The notes: generated by a model from the letters alone, not told the origin. 64,000 nt of DNA from Pseudoalteromonas holothuriae (GCF_945859825.1 NZ_CAMAPC010000004.1:124001-188000); one strand, 5' to 3'. Counted from the stretch's first letter, positions 45,211 to 55,089 are shown. Made by a program: numbers and translations.

Positions 45211-45504
45211 ATGCAGGCCATTATTGAAAAATTAAATGAAAACCTAAAAGTTGTTTATCGTCAGTCACTTGATGCTGATAAAAAATTAGACGAATTACAG
45301 CAACAAGGACATGGAAAATTTACAGCGCTATTTACCGAAGAGGCTGGATTTTCTTTTGAAGCAAAACGCTTTAAGCCCTACGTATTAGATGTTGCTGGCG
45401 ATGTTAAAGCATTGAGCGAGCAAGAAACTATAGATGAAGCAAAATTAAAAACGACAGTACTGAAGCTACAAAGCTTATTACAGCTACTTGCAACATTTAA
45501 ATAG
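45211..45504 (+). CDS. Small helical protein, unknown
   Basis: This 97-residue soluble protein is predicted mostly helical, with coiled-coil-like ends (LNENLKVVYRQSLDADKKLDELQQQ; KLKTTVLKLQSLLQLLATF). TTAGGAAGA precedes the ATG. Similar short proteins occur in Alteromonadales, but I know no function. It is followed by a perfect 9-bp hairpin. Confidence 0.7.
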   Translation: MQAIIEKLNENLKVVYRQSLDADKKLDELQQQGHGKFTALFTEEAGFSFEAKRFKPYVLDVAGDVKALSEQETIDEAKLKTTVLKLQSLLQLLATFK

Positions 45505-45510
45505 CAACAA

Positions 45511-45541
45511 CGCACCGAGCTAATTTAAGCTACTCGGTGCG
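45511..45541 (+). terminator. Hairpin after the small helical-protein gene
   Basis: CGCACCGAG (45511-45519) pairs perfectly with CTCGGTGCG (45533-45541) directly after the stop codon. The T run is weak (CATTTAGC). Confidence 0.5.
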
Positions 45542-45553
45542 CATTTAGCTATT

Positions 45554-46039
45554 TTAGATTTTAGCGGTGGCTAGCACATCTTTATCGAACCATTCATTAA
45601 GCAAACGCTTTTCGTAATATAACGCTTCGTTTCGGCCTACTTTTATTCTATCCATAAAACTCATATCTTTAAGCTCTCGCTCTTGCGTTTTCAGTACTTG
45701 TTCACCTTTTTCATTCACTAACCGATAGCGAATATTTAGGCGTGGAAAATAAATAGGTTTAACGATGCGAACATCGTTCATGCTAAAACGCGCATCTCCA
45801 GCAAGGTCTATGTCATTAAAGGTCACATCAAGTTTATAGCCTTGTGGTAATTGCTCAGCTAACTTTACAATGTGCCTTTCAAATTGCTTAGCTAGTCGTT
45901 TGTGATAAGCCCCTTTCACTTCATTTGATGGATACACATCTCGGTATTCATTAAAATCTTTAAAATTTACTTTGGCTTCACCAGCATACACACTACATGC
46001 TGCACATAAGCCCATTATCAATACAATAACGTTTTTCAT
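45554..46039 (-). CDS. Secreted DUF3016 protein
   Basis: The 161-residue precursor has a signal peptide (about 1-19, ending VYA). A DUF3016-type domain follows, with VNFKDFNEYRDVYPSN, a central YKLDVTFNDIDLAGDARF and a C-terminal LLNEWFDKD. The internal ATG at 46039 is preceded by AGGAGG, an excellent ribosome binding site, so the upstream extension is rejected. The function of DUF3016 is unknown and periplasmic location is expected. It sits behind the RND pump genes on another promoter. Confidence 0.8.
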   Translation of the reverse strand: MKNVIVLIMGLCAACSVYAGEAKVNFKDFNEYRDVYPSNEVKGAYHKRLAKQFERHIVKLAEQLPQGYKLDVTFNDIDLAGDARFSMNDVRIVKPIYFPRLNIRYRLVNEKGEQVLKTQERELKDMSFMDRIKVGRNEALYYEKRLLNEWFDKDVLATAKI

Positions 46040-46147
46040 ATCTCGCCTCCTCATGCCGCTTTCACTTTGCACTAAATACTGTAACGGAATGGTCATCCAT
46101 TTGTCTGTCGCATTTACGCTCTTTAACACTCATTAGCAAATGATTAC

Positions 46148-49100
46148 TTATACCACCTTTTCACTTTCATTATGAGCGCTTATTTTAAACAATAATGCAT
46201 AAAGCACAGGCACGACCCCAAGTGTGAGTAGCGTTGAGAACAACAACCCACCCATGATACTCAGTGCCATGGGTTCCCACATTTCCCCCCCACCCAAATA
46301 GAGCGGTAATAAGCCCAACACGGTTGTGGCCGTGGTTAATAATATCGGCCGCATTCTGGCTTGAGCCGCCATTATAATGGCATTAATGGGCGCTTGTGGT
46401 GACGCGTCCAATTCAATTTTGATCCGTTCCAGCAAAACAATCGCATTATTGATAACAATACCAGCCAATGAAATCACACCTAATAATGTCATAAAGCCAA
46501 AAAATGATTGCCCGACTAATAGCCCGACAACAACGCCAATAAATCCCAAAGGTATCGTTACCAGCACCAATAATGACTTACGTATTGAATTAAACTGTGC
46601 CACCAGCAGCAATACAATAATCAGAACCGCAATTGGCAGTTTTTCTGCGATTGATTCATTCGCTTTACCAGAGGATTCCGCTTCACCGCCTAACTCATAA
46701 CTATATCCAAAGGGCCAATCTTTTTGTTGCTGTTCAAGCCACGGGGTGAGTGAAGCAAACCCCTCGCTCGCAGTGATACCGTCAATTTGCGCTCCAATAA
46801 CCACTGATTTAACACGATCGCGGCGAAATATTTGCGCGCTTTCCCATACCACCTCTACGTCTGCAACTTGTTGCAATGGCACCGAATTACCAGAGGCTTG
46901 TGAATACACCGCCATCGCTTTTAGTTTGGCGATATCTTGCCTATCAGCAGCAACAGAGCGAAGAATTACCGGTATGGTATCTTCTTTTTCACGGTACTGT
47001 GTAAGCTCTAGTCCACTTAAACCCGTTTGCAATGAAGTGGCTATATCTTCACTTGAAACACCGGCCCGCCTTGCTCTTGCTTGATTGATGTTGATCTCAA
47101 GTTTTTTTATTGGCAAACCCCAATCATCACTAATTGATTTTAACCCCGGTGTTTGCCGCATTTGCTGCTTTATCTGCTCAGCGATTGCCATTAACTTTGC
47201 CTTATCCTCACCCAGAAGGCGTATTTCTACAGGGTTATTTATTGCCGCACCATTTTCAATCTTTCGTTGTTTAAGTAATAAATCCGGATGGCGAGTAAGT
47301 GCATAACCTTCAATTTTAGCCATCATGTCATCAATTAAGGTATATGACGTTACCGACACTATCATCAAGGCATAGTTCGCACTGCTTGGTTCTGGGTTGT
47401 GGCTAAGCAAAAAACGCGGTCCTCCATTGCCTATATAACTCACCCATTGCGTTACCCCCTCAGAACGTTGCTCATTGACTAACAATTGGCTGTGCAGGTA
47501 TTGTTCAAAATCTTTAACTAAGTGCTCAGTGCTTTCTAAACGCGTTCCCACTGGCAGCTCTAATTCTACCTTAAAGTAAGTTCTATCTGAGGGTGGAAAA
47601 AATAACTTTGGCACCAGCTGTAATGCTTGAATTGCTATAAAGAACATCAATATGCACGCCCCCACAGTGAGCCACCGATAACGCAGCAAACACCCTAAAA
47701 TTGCACGATAGTTTCTATAAATTGGGCCACTAAATGCCTGCTGTTGGGTTGTATTTACTTTTACAAAGTAAACACAAAGCATGGGGATCATCGTTAAAGC
47801 CAATATCCAAGAGCACAATAAGGTAATCGTTACCACTTTAAACAGTGATGCGGTATATTCACCTGTCGATGATTCTGCCAAGAAAATGGGTAAAAATGCC
47901 GCCCCTGTTGTTAGCGATGATACCAACAGAGGCACTTTCAACTCTTGAGCCGAGTCCACAGCAGCATCAACCGCGCGCCTACCTTGCTCCATTTGCACCA
48001 TGATATTTTCTGACATCACAATGCCGTTATCCACCAACATACCCAATGCAATGATCAGGGCAGCAAGCGAAATTTGATCAATGCTAATATCAAAAAATGA
48101 CATCACCAAAATACCAAACACCATACTCATGGGTATTAAACTGGCAACCACGAGCCCTGTGCGTAACCCCAAAGTAAATAGCATTACCACTGTCACAACC
48201 AACACCGCTTGAACTAAATTAGAAACAAAATCATTGACCTTTTTTTCAACTTCCTGAGGTAAAAAGGATAATAATTTAAACTCCACACCAATAGGGTAAA
48301 CACTCTCTAGATGCTGGATAGTCTGCTTAACTTGCTTACCAAGGTCTAAATTATTTCCTCCTGTTCGCATCGAAATACCAATGGTTAAACCCTGATGTGT
48401 ACCGACTCGAACTTTCGCTTTTGCAGGTTCAATGTGGTCGCGATAAACCTTGGCAATATCGGATAACAGTATAACTTGTTCACTGCCAGGCACATTAATA
48501 ATAGTATTAGCGATTTCAGACACCGATTCGAAGTTTCCACTGGGCTCTACCACTAAGGTTTCGTCGCCAACATAAAGCGTACCACCAGGGTTTACAATGT
48601 TACGTGCAGCCAATTGTTGTTGTAATATGCCTGCCGAAAGCTCTAATGCAGCTAGGCGGCTATTCTCAAATTCAATAAACACCCGTTGTTCTTGAGTGCC
48701 GTATATTTCTACTTTTGCCGCATCTGGTAAACGTAAAAAGGTATCACGAACTTGCTCAGCAACCTCTTCCATGTCGCGATGATTATAGCCTTCAGCAGTC
48801 AAGCCAATAACAATACCAAATACATCTCCAAATTCGTCATTAACAATAGGCGGTTGCGCTCCTTTGGGCAACTCGGCTTCTATACTCTGCACTTTACGCC
48901 GCAAATTATCCCAAATAGGCCGCATATTTTTATAACTTTCTTTAATATTAACGCTCACGATCGACACACCGGTTTTAGATGTACTACTTACAAAATCTAA
49001 TTCTGGAATTTGTTGAACGACTTTTTCTATTTGATCCGTTACTAGCGCCTCAACCCGCGGTGGACTAGCACCCGGGAAATATGTAACTACCTGAGCAGTA

Positions 49101-49228
49101 CGAATAATAAAGCCGGGGTCATAATCTTTTGGCATTTTATTAAACGCCAGTATGCCAAATAAAAGCATGGCTAAAAAAATAACCCAAGCAGTGCGATTAT
49201 TCTCAAGGGCTAATCGAGTAATATTCAC
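46148..49228 (-). CDS. RND-family efflux permease
   Basis: This 1026-residue inner-membrane protein has the AcrB-type layout: 12 helices and two large periplasmic loops (about 35-330 and 555-860). LVDNGIVMSENI (TM4 region, proton-relay Asp) and the C-half MTLLGVISLAGIVINNAIVLLE are visible. The start overlaps the adaptor gene by 4 nt (ATGA), so the two are translationally coupled. No outer-membrane factor is adjacent, so a shared TolC is likely. The substrate range cannot be inferred; drugs or toxic lipids are typical. Confidence 0.92.
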   Translation of the reverse strand: MNITRLALENNRTAWVIFLAMLLFGILAFNKMPKDYDPGFIIRTAQVVTYFPGASPPRVEALVTDQIEKVVQQIPELDFVSSTSKTGVSIVSVNIKESYKNMRPIWDNLRRKVQSIEAELPKGAQPPIVNDEFGDVFGIVIGLTAEGYNHRDMEEVAEQVRDTFLRLPDAAKVEIYGTQEQRVFIEFENSRLAALELSAGILQQQLAARNIVNPGGTLYVGDETLVVEPSGNFESVSEIANTIINVPGSEQVILLSDIAKVYRDHIEPAKAKVRVGTHQGLTIGISMRTGGNNLDLGKQVKQTIQHLESVYPIGVEFKLLSFLPQEVEKKVNDFVSNLVQAVLVVTVVMLFTLGLRTGLVVASLIPMSMVFGILVMSFFDISIDQISLAALIIALGMLVDNGIVMSENIMVQMEQGRRAVDAAVDSAQELKVPLLVSSLTTGAAFLPIFLAESSTGEYTASLFKVVTITLLCSWILALTMIPMLCVYFVKVNTTQQQAFSGPIYRNYRAILGCLLRYRWLTVGACILMFFIAIQALQLVPKLFFPPSDRTYFKVELELPVGTRLESTEHLVKDFEQYLHSQLLVNEQRSEGVTQWVSYIGNGGPRFLLSHNPEPSSANYALMIVSVTSYTLIDDMMAKIEGYALTRHPDLLLKQRKIENGAAINNPVEIRLLGEDKAKLMAIAEQIKQQMRQTPGLKSISDDWGLPIKKLEININQARARRAGVSSEDIATSLQTGLSGLELTQYREKEDTIPVILRSVAADRQDIAKLKAMAVYSQASGNSVPLQQVADVEVVWESAQIFRRDRVKSVVIGAQIDGITASEGFASLTPWLEQQQKDWPFGYSYELGGEAESSGKANESIAEKLPIAVLIIVLLLVAQFNSIRKSLLVLVTIPLGFIGVVVGLLVGQSFFGFMTLLGVISLAGIVINNAIVLLERIKIELDASPQAPINAIIMAAQARMRPILLTTATTVLGLLPLYLGGGEMWEPMALSIMGGLLFSTLLTLGVVPVLYALLFKISAHNESEKVV

Positions 49229-50292
49229 GCCTCGTCTCCCATAAATTTCACCAGTTGACCATCACTTACTTTACTCATACCTGCCGATACAACATGCTCA
49301 CCCGCTGAAACCCCATTGATGATTTGAAAACCATATTGGGTCATTTCACCTATCGTCACCGGTGTTTTGATGATTTTTCCTTGATTATCGCCAACGGCTT
49401 CAACGGTCCAAACATAGTTACCTTGTTGATCTTTTAAAACGGTTTTAACAGGTAAATAGATAGCTTGCTTATCGACAGCAACTTGGCTTGAAAATACTTT
49501 GGCAGTCATCCCCGGTAAAATGTTGTAGCCAGTAGGTGGCGTCATACTTAACGTCACTTCATAGGTATTGGTGATTTCATTGGCTTTCGTACTGACTTCT
49601 ACAAACGTTAAAGGAAAGCGCTGGTCTTCAATGGCAGAAAACTCAGCATAAACTTGCTTTGGCACATCTTTTGAAACGTTAATCATCACGCTCTCAGGAA
49701 CATTCACTTTCACATTAACCGTTTTAATATCCTGTAAAGTAGCGATTGCTTGCTTAGCTTGCACCTCTTCAAATTGTTCAATTTGGGTACGTGCAACTAC
49801 ACCACTAAAAGACGCATGTAACGTGGTATACTCCAAATTGTTTTTAGCGGTTGCTAACTTATTTTTTGCACTGGCAAATTGCAGCTTAAGCTGATCATAA
49901 TCGGCCTTTGAAATAGTACCCGTTTTAAGTAATTTTTCAGCTCGACCAAAATCTGCGTTAGCTTTATCAAACGACGCTTGAGCCTCTTCAAGTGACAATT
50001 TATAATCGGTATCGTTTAAAACGGCTATCACATCACCCTTTTTTACTTCTTGTCCTTGTTTTACTAGTAACTTACTCACTTCCCCTGAGACTTTAAATGA
50101 CAGCTGAGCGGTATTTGCCGCATCCACAACCCCCGGAAACTCTTGAACTGGCCCTGCATGAAATAAGCTCACCGTTATGGTTCGCACCGGCCGTAACTGG
50201 GGGGATTGATCCTTGCTTTGTTCATTGGGACTACATGCGCTCAGTAATATACCACTCAATAAAAATAACAATACATGACGAACAATGACCAT
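49225..50292 (-). CDS. RND efflux periplasmic adaptor lipoprotein
   Basis: The 355-residue precursor has a lipobox LLSAC (Cys about 19). It has a lipoyl domain split around a helical hairpin (about 55-190; AQLSFKVSGEVSKLLVKQGQEVKKGDVIAVL, then KANADFGRAEKLLKTGTISKADYDQLK), a beta-barrel, and a membrane-proximal domain. Internal ATG 50292 has AGGAG 6 nt upstream and leads directly into the signal peptide. It forms the first gene of the pump operon. Confidence 0.92.
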   Translation of the reverse strand: MVIVRHVLLFLLSGILLSACSPNEQSKDQSPQLRPVRTITVSLFHAGPVQEFPGVVDAANTAQLSFKVSGEVSKLLVKQGQEVKKGDVIAVLNDTDYKLSLEEAQASFDKANADFGRAEKLLKTGTISKADYDQLKLQFASAKNKLATAKNNLEYTTLHASFSGVVARTQIEQFEEVQAKQAIATLQDIKTVNVKVNVPESVMINVSKDVPKQVYAEFSAIEDQRFPLTFVEVSTKANEITNTYEVTLSMTPPTGYNILPGMTAKVFSSQVAVDKQAIYLPVKTVLKDQQGNYVWTVEAVGDNQGKIIKTPVTIGEMTQYGFQIINGVSAGEHVVSAGMSKVSDGQLVKFMGDEA

Positions 50293-50474
50293 AATAAGCT
50301 CCTGAAAATGCACTCAAAAGTACAGTTTTGTAAAACAAAAGTAGTTTAGTCTGATAATAATAGTCGAGATATGCACAATACCCATTACATGATGTCGCTG
50401 CGCAGTAATATCAGTAAATAATTAATCCAGCAACCATGCTAACACTTTGTTATATATTGGTTAAAACTAGGCTC

Positions 50475-50545
50475 TGTTGAACTATGAAGTATTAATTTTT
50501 TCAAATCAAAGTCTTTCAATACGCAAAATGAGCAACATAGCAGGT
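50475..50545. repeat. Dispersed intergenic repeat, copy B
   Basis: The block from TGTTGAACTATGAAG through CTTTCAATACGCAAAATGAG matches 20983-21050. It lies in the 351-bp gap between the pump operon and the oxidase gene. The rest of this gap shows no gene or strong hairpin. Confidence 0.5.
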
Positions 50546-50643
50546 TATGTGAATTGCGAATAACATAAGTTGCACAGCTAGCTTGCATCTACTACGAAAA
50601 CAATTATGCCAAAAGGCGATAGCTGGCTACCGCCTTAATGCTG

Positions 50644-52551
50644 TTATATACCTTCAACCATTAAACGTGTATCAGGTAAGGAAGACAAATAGGGTACCGC
50701 CAAGTCAGGACGCTCGACTCGACTAATTGCATTAAGGGCTGCGGCAATCGCACCTTCTTGCCAACCTGGTAGTGAAGATAGTTGGTCGCCAACCACAAAA
50801 AAGTTAGGCACTGTTTGCGTGCTCTGCGAGGTGTGAATAGGACTTCCTTGCGACAAAACATTAAAGTGTGCCACAGCATTACCAGCATGTTGATCAACTG
50901 CATGCCATTGCGCCCAGCCCCCTTTTATATAAGGCATATTTTGCCATGCAATCGCAATTCCAAGCTCTAATCCTTCACCAAATTTGCTACCAAACAATTT
51001 AGCGCCATCTCGCGCTTTATTTAATCGCTCATCAATGGGTAATTTACCCCACTCGTATGCAACTTTGGAGAAGTTATAAGCGCCTGTTAACACCCCTTTT
51101 TGATCATGATAAGCACAAGATGGGTACCAAATTTGTACGATATCGTCATCAGTCCACGATATACCACCAAAAATAGGCACAACGCCAACTTCAGAATCAG
51201 GCACAGTCAGTACTTTCTCTTGGCACTGCGCGGTATTACGTACTTCTACTTGACTACCTTGCCATAAATAACGGTCTGCTTGCCAACCCACTTTAGTGGT
51301 ACAAGCAAGGAATTTATCGGTATGTATGCCTTTATCATCAAAAAATTGGGAATTATAAACCGCCTGTAATGCCTGCTTAAATGGCTTATCTAAACCTATA
51401 TTAGAGTTCACATCCTGTAAGGACTCATCAAGAATTTCTTTTAAGAACGGTATAGCCATATTTACAAAGCAATAGTCTGCATAATAAACATCCAGCTCGG
51501 TCGTACCTATTTTACTTACAGAGATTTTAAATTGCTGTTTGCCATCATTCCATTCAATACGCTTAACGGGACTATTTAAATGTATGGTGCCCCCAAGAGA
51601 TGCTACTTGACGTGCAAAAGCATGCTGGACCTGATCCATACCACCTACAGGCTGAAACAGCGTTGCTTGCCACAAAAAGTCAACTGGTTGATAAAATCGG
51701 GTTTTATCCCAAAATTGCGAATCAAGTAAGCTATTAAAACTTAGCGGCTCAGCGGTTACACCAGCTTGCACGCCAGGTAACTCGGTATAGCCTGCCCGAG
51801 ACTTGCTGTTTTCCAAACCCGATTGCCCAGCGGTTGCCACATACCTTCCATCTTCACTAAGCTCACCAAAGCTTATCATTAACTCTTTTAGCTGCTGTGC
51901 TCGTGTTGTAACATCACCTTCTGCTACTTGACATTGTGTGCTGCGAACTAACTGCTCTGCATTGTCATAGACAAGTTGCGATAGCCAACCACGGGTATTG
52001 TGATCTAAACGGCGATACACCAAAGGCAAGCCATTAAAACTGTCTTTCATTTGTACCAGATTTGACTCGCTATTCATCACATACACTTCGACATCAACCC
52101 CAAACTGTTTGAGGTACGATAACAAGCGCTTGTGACTTGATGGAATACGTCCGGGTCCAGCATTAAGATATGGCTGGCTATCACCTAAAGGTTGTTGAAA
52201 GCGTACCACTTGGGTTTGCCCTGCTTTAGAATTAAATAGCTGACTGTCTTGATCTTCAGTGAGCGTATCTCCTGTACGCAAACTTAAACAGCGTCCGCCA
52301 GTACGGTTTTGCGCCTCCAATATGGTTACTTCCATACCTGTTTTTTGCTCAAGCAGCTCATAAGCCGCGGTAAGGCCAGATACCCCTGCACCAATAATAA
52401 CTGCTTTTTTACCAGCAAATTTTCCTGCAGTAAGCTTAACGGGTCCCGGTGTAACTTTTAACTGTTGATTCGTTGCATTATCTAATGCAGCATGGGCTTG
52501 TGCTTTGGGATGCTGCTGTAAAAACTTCGCGCGTGATTGATGGTTATCCAT
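50644..52551 (-). CDS. FAD-dependent L-amino-acid / monoamine oxidase family protein
   Basis: This 635-residue flavoprotein has a dinucleotide-binding motif GAGVSGLTAAYELLE at 54-68 followed by ILEAQNRTGGRCL. The substrate-binding middle has GGMDQVQHAFARQVASLGG, and the C-terminal FAD motif contains VGDQLSSLPGWQEGAIAAALNAI. Such enzymes deaminate amino acids or amines to oxo-products, ammonia and hydrogen peroxide. AGGAGG 9 nt before the ATG fixes the start. No signal peptide is obvious. Pseudoalteromonas L-amino-acid oxidases are known antibacterials through peroxide. The substrate here is not shown by sequence. Confidence 0.85.
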   Translation of the reverse strand: MDNHQSRAKFLQQHPKAQAHAALDNATNQQLKVTPGPVKLTAGKFAGKKAVIIGAGVSGLTAAYELLEQKTGMEVTILEAQNRTGGRCLSLRTGDTLTEDQDSQLFNSKAGQTQVVRFQQPLGDSQPYLNAGPGRIPSSHKRLLSYLKQFGVDVEVYVMNSESNLVQMKDSFNGLPLVYRRLDHNTRGWLSQLVYDNAEQLVRSTQCQVAEGDVTTRAQQLKELMISFGELSEDGRYVATAGQSGLENSKSRAGYTELPGVQAGVTAEPLSFNSLLDSQFWDKTRFYQPVDFLWQATLFQPVGGMDQVQHAFARQVASLGGTIHLNSPVKRIEWNDGKQQFKISVSKIGTTELDVYYADYCFVNMAIPFLKEILDESLQDVNSNIGLDKPFKQALQAVYNSQFFDDKGIHTDKFLACTTKVGWQADRYLWQGSQVEVRNTAQCQEKVLTVPDSEVGVVPIFGGISWTDDDIVQIWYPSCAYHDQKGVLTGAYNFSKVAYEWGKLPIDERLNKARDGAKLFGSKFGEGLELGIAIAWQNMPYIKGGWAQWHAVDQHAGNAVAHFNVLSQGSPIHTSQSTQTVPNFFVVGDQLSSLPGWQEGAIAAALNAISRVERPDLAVPYLSSLPDTRLMVEGI

Positions 52552-52736
52552 GATTGTCTTCCTCCTAGGAATAAGCTGAATAGTCCGTCTCTAATCGCCT
52601 GTGTTGCGATTGCTCCTAAAAATAGTCGAAGATAATTAAAATGCTAATTACGTAGACTTACACTCAAAACTGGAGGAGTTGAAAAGGGTTTAGCCACAAG
52701 CACGCTCGTAACCATTAAACTCAAGATATGGCTTAA

Positions 52737-53777
52737 TTATTTTAATGTTTGTGTGATATGACCCATGCCATTATGTGCTGATATATGTGCATAAGCCCCA
52801 TTAAATAAAGTGAGATTAGGCGGCAGGTGACCTATATCCACATCATAAATCACTGGAATATCAAGTTTGCTTATCACATCTAACAACACCTGCTCTGAGG
52901 TTATTTCTTTCTCACCATGACCAATTACCGCATTGCGACCAATTAACAAGCCATTGATTTGCTCAAAAACCCCTTTGAATTTTAAACTCAACAACGCACG
53001 TTTAAATGCAGTGGGTGAAAGCTCTGCGTTCTCAAAATATAAAATAATGCCCTCTGGTGTAAAACGCTGTTTCAAAGTCGTTAAATCAAAGTAAGGCGTG
53101 CCTAACAAATATTGTAAAGTATCAAAACAGCCACCAATCAAACGGCCACTCATTTTAACTTCATCCTGTTCAGGTAGAGTTCTCCAACAGGTTTGTTCAG
53201 TCACATTCATTACCGTGTCAGGGTTCTCTGCAAAAGACTCACCGTTGGTTTGATAATATTTAGAAGGTACTTGAGTAAAACTATAACTGCGCTCTGCTCT
53301 AACTAAGTGCTGTAACGTTTGAGCTGTCAGAGGCTCTGATTCATCTGGATGTAGCTGCATCAAATTACTACAGTGGGCACTTGACCAACCAAGCTTACTC
53401 ATTAACACCATACCAAGGGTGCTGATATCAGAAAAACCAAATAGCCACTTTGGTTTTGCCAACTTTAACCGTTCAAAATCTAGTAGTGGCAATACTTCCA
53501 TTGCCAATTCGCCCCCCCAAGGCGGCGCAATAGCCCCAATACGGTCATCACATAAAAATGTCATAAGCTCATGGGCACGCTGCTCTGCAGATGCGCTAAC
53601 ATGTTCTATGTTATGCTTTAAGTACTGCCCCTCTAACACTTCAAAACCTTGTGCTTGTAAATGCGTTAATACGATATTTAAGCGTGGATGACACGCCTTT
53701 GGTACACCTGAAGAAAACGCAGTAACCGCAATTTTACTGCCCAGTTTTAAAGCTTTTGGATAAACAACCTGACTCAT
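52737..53777 (-). CDS. S66 (LD-carboxypeptidase/MccF-like) family protein with altered nucleophile
   Basis: This 346-residue protein has the two-domain S66 fold: N-terminal Rossmann-like part with IGAIAPPWGGELAMEVLPLLDF and LFGFSDIS, and a C-terminal part with GGCFDTLQYLLGTPY, LYFENAE (catalytic Glu region) and DIGHLPPNLTL (catalytic His). By eye the nucleophile Ser expected after GGxx is Ala92 here. Canonical members trim murein tetrapeptides or hydrolyse microcin C. This one may belong to a divergent subgroup. It is in the same orientation as the oxidase, 185 nt upstream. Confidence 0.85.
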   Translation of the reverse strand: MSQVVYPKALKLGSKIAVTAFSSGVPKACHPRLNIVLTHLQAQGFEVLEGQYLKHNIEHVSASAEQRAHELMTFLCDDRIGAIAPPWGGELAMEVLPLLDFERLKLAKPKWLFGFSDISTLGMVLMSKLGWSSAHCSNLMQLHPDESEPLTAQTLQHLVRAERSYSFTQVPSKYYQTNGESFAENPDTVMNVTEQTCWRTLPEQDEVKMSGRLIGGCFDTLQYLLGTPYFDLTTLKQRFTPEGIILYFENAELSPTAFKRALLSLKFKGVFEQINGLLIGRNAVIGHGEKEITSEQVLLDVISKLDIPVIYDVDIGHLPPNLTLFNGAYAHISAHNGMGHITQTLK

Positions 53778-53806
53778 GCAACTTCTCTAATTTTCTATCG
53801 ATTTAG

Positions 53807-54247
53807 CTACTTCCAATATTCAATAATTTTTGCCACTTTGTTATGTTTAAACTCAAACACTGTCAAATGCTTTTCTATCTGCCCCTCATATACTTGCTCT
53901 CGTTCAACAGATACCGCATCGTGACCCACTATCATATTGGTTATTTTGTACCTAGGAGAGGTGTTTTGGTACCTCCCAGCTTTAAGGAATTTAACATAAT
54001 TATTATATAGATGTTCCTTGGTATAAGTGCCGCCATATACTTCATGGATGTACTCAAAGTTATCAGTGAAATGCGCAAATAGGGCGTCAACATCAGCCAC
54101 TTTTGAATCTTTCATTAAAATAACATTTTGTAATTCGTTAATCACTTGAACCTGTTGCTCAAGCTGTTTAGCATTGAGAGATTCAACTTCGTTTGCCTGC
54201 ACCACAACTGTAAACAGTATTAAAAAGCCAAAATATAACCATTTCAT
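53807..54247 (-). CDS. Secreted SnoaL/DUF4440-like protein
   Basis: The 146-residue precursor has a clear signal peptide (about 1-19, ending VQA). The mature part resembles the cone-shaped NTF2/SnoaL fold: an N-terminal helix, DALFAHFTDNFEYIHEVYGG, and closing strands (KHLTVFEFKHNKVAKIIEYWK). The catalytic role, if any, is unknown. It lies 29 nt upstream of the S66 gene on the same strand and may be co-transcribed with it. Confidence 0.75.
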   Translation of the reverse strand: MKWLYFGFLILFTVVVQANEVESLNAKQLEQQVQVINELQNVILMKDSKVADVDALFAHFTDNFEYIHEVYGGTYTKEHLYNNYVKFLKAGRYQNTSPRYKITNMIVGHDAVSVEREQVYEGQIEKHLTVFEFKHNKVAKIIEYWK

Positions 54248-54361
54248 AAATCATTCCTTCATATTATTGTTAAAGGTACACTAACCAAACTATTAAGCTA
54301 TCGCAATATATCAGCACCAATAAAGCTGCTTATTTTACGTACGACACAAAAATCACGTTCA

Positions 54362-54503
54362 GTTCTGTTTTTGGCTAGTACAAAAACTCAGGTCATTTAT
54401 AATCCAGTTAATACGCAATATTGAGCAACGTATGATAAAACCAGCTACATTTCCAACAGCAATGGCTATTTGCAACATGTAAAGTCAAGTTTTAGCACAG
54501 AAC
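54362..54503. repeat. MITE-like unit with GTTCTGT / ACAGAAC ends
   Basis: This 142-bp non-coding stretch is bounded by a 7-bp inverted repeat. The inner text AATACGCAATATTGAGCAACG resembles the repeat at 50515-50540. It lies in the 308-bp spacer between divergent genes, where I see nothing else. Confidence 0.4.
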
Positions 54504-54555
54504 ATATAGTTTCTTTACGCTGCACTCTAACTTTTCAATTATTGAGTTAATTTTA

Positions 54556-55089
54556 ATGTATACAGATTATATAGAATCCCCTTTAGGGCTTGTAGAATTT
54601 AAGGCATCAGATAAAGGTATTACGCAACTTATTTTTTGTGGCACACAATCGATAAAAACAGCAAACAACCCCATAACGGATCTGTGTAAGCAGCAACTCA
54701 TAGAGTATTTCTCAGGTAAGCGAAAGCAATTTGATGTACCTCTTGACCCCAAAGGGACTGACTTTCAAAAATTAGTGTGGAAACACCTATCACACATTCC
54801 TTTTGGTAAAACGCTTTCTTATCTTGATATAGCTAAATTGGTAAATAGACCCAAAGGCTCACAAGCAGTAGGTGGCGCCAATGGTAGAAACCCGATTAGC
54901 ATTATCGTTCCATGTCACCGAGTGGTTGGTAGTAATGGCGCTTTAACCGGATATGCAGGGGGAATTGAAAGAAAGCTCTGGTTGCTAGCCCATGAGGGAA
55001 TTGCAATAAAGCACTCAAAAGAAGTTGATGCGCTTGATTTAAATAATGTCATTAATACCAGACAGGCTAAAACACAGTTTTTAAAATAA
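54556..55089 (+). CDS. ogt: Methylated-DNA-[protein]-cysteine S-methyltransferase
   Basis: Ogt/MGMT removes alkyl groups from O6-alkylguanine and O4-alkylthymine by irreversible transfer to a cysteine. The 177-residue protein has the helix-turn-helix DNA-binding region (FQKLVWKHLSHIPFGKTLSYLDIA, GSQAVGGANGRNP) and the acceptor Cys120 in VPCHRVVGSNGALTGYAGG. The C-terminus extends about 25 residues beyond the usual end. No Ada-type regulatory domain is fused. Confidence 0.94.
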   Translation: MYTDYIESPLGLVEFKASDKGITQLIFCGTQSIKTANNPITDLCKQQLIEYFSGKRKQFDVPLDPKGTDFQKLVWKHLSHIPFGKTLSYLDIAKLVNRPKGSQAVGGANGRNPISIIVPCHRVVGSNGALTGYAGGIERKLWLLAHEGIAIKHSKEVDALDLNNVINTRQAKTQFLK

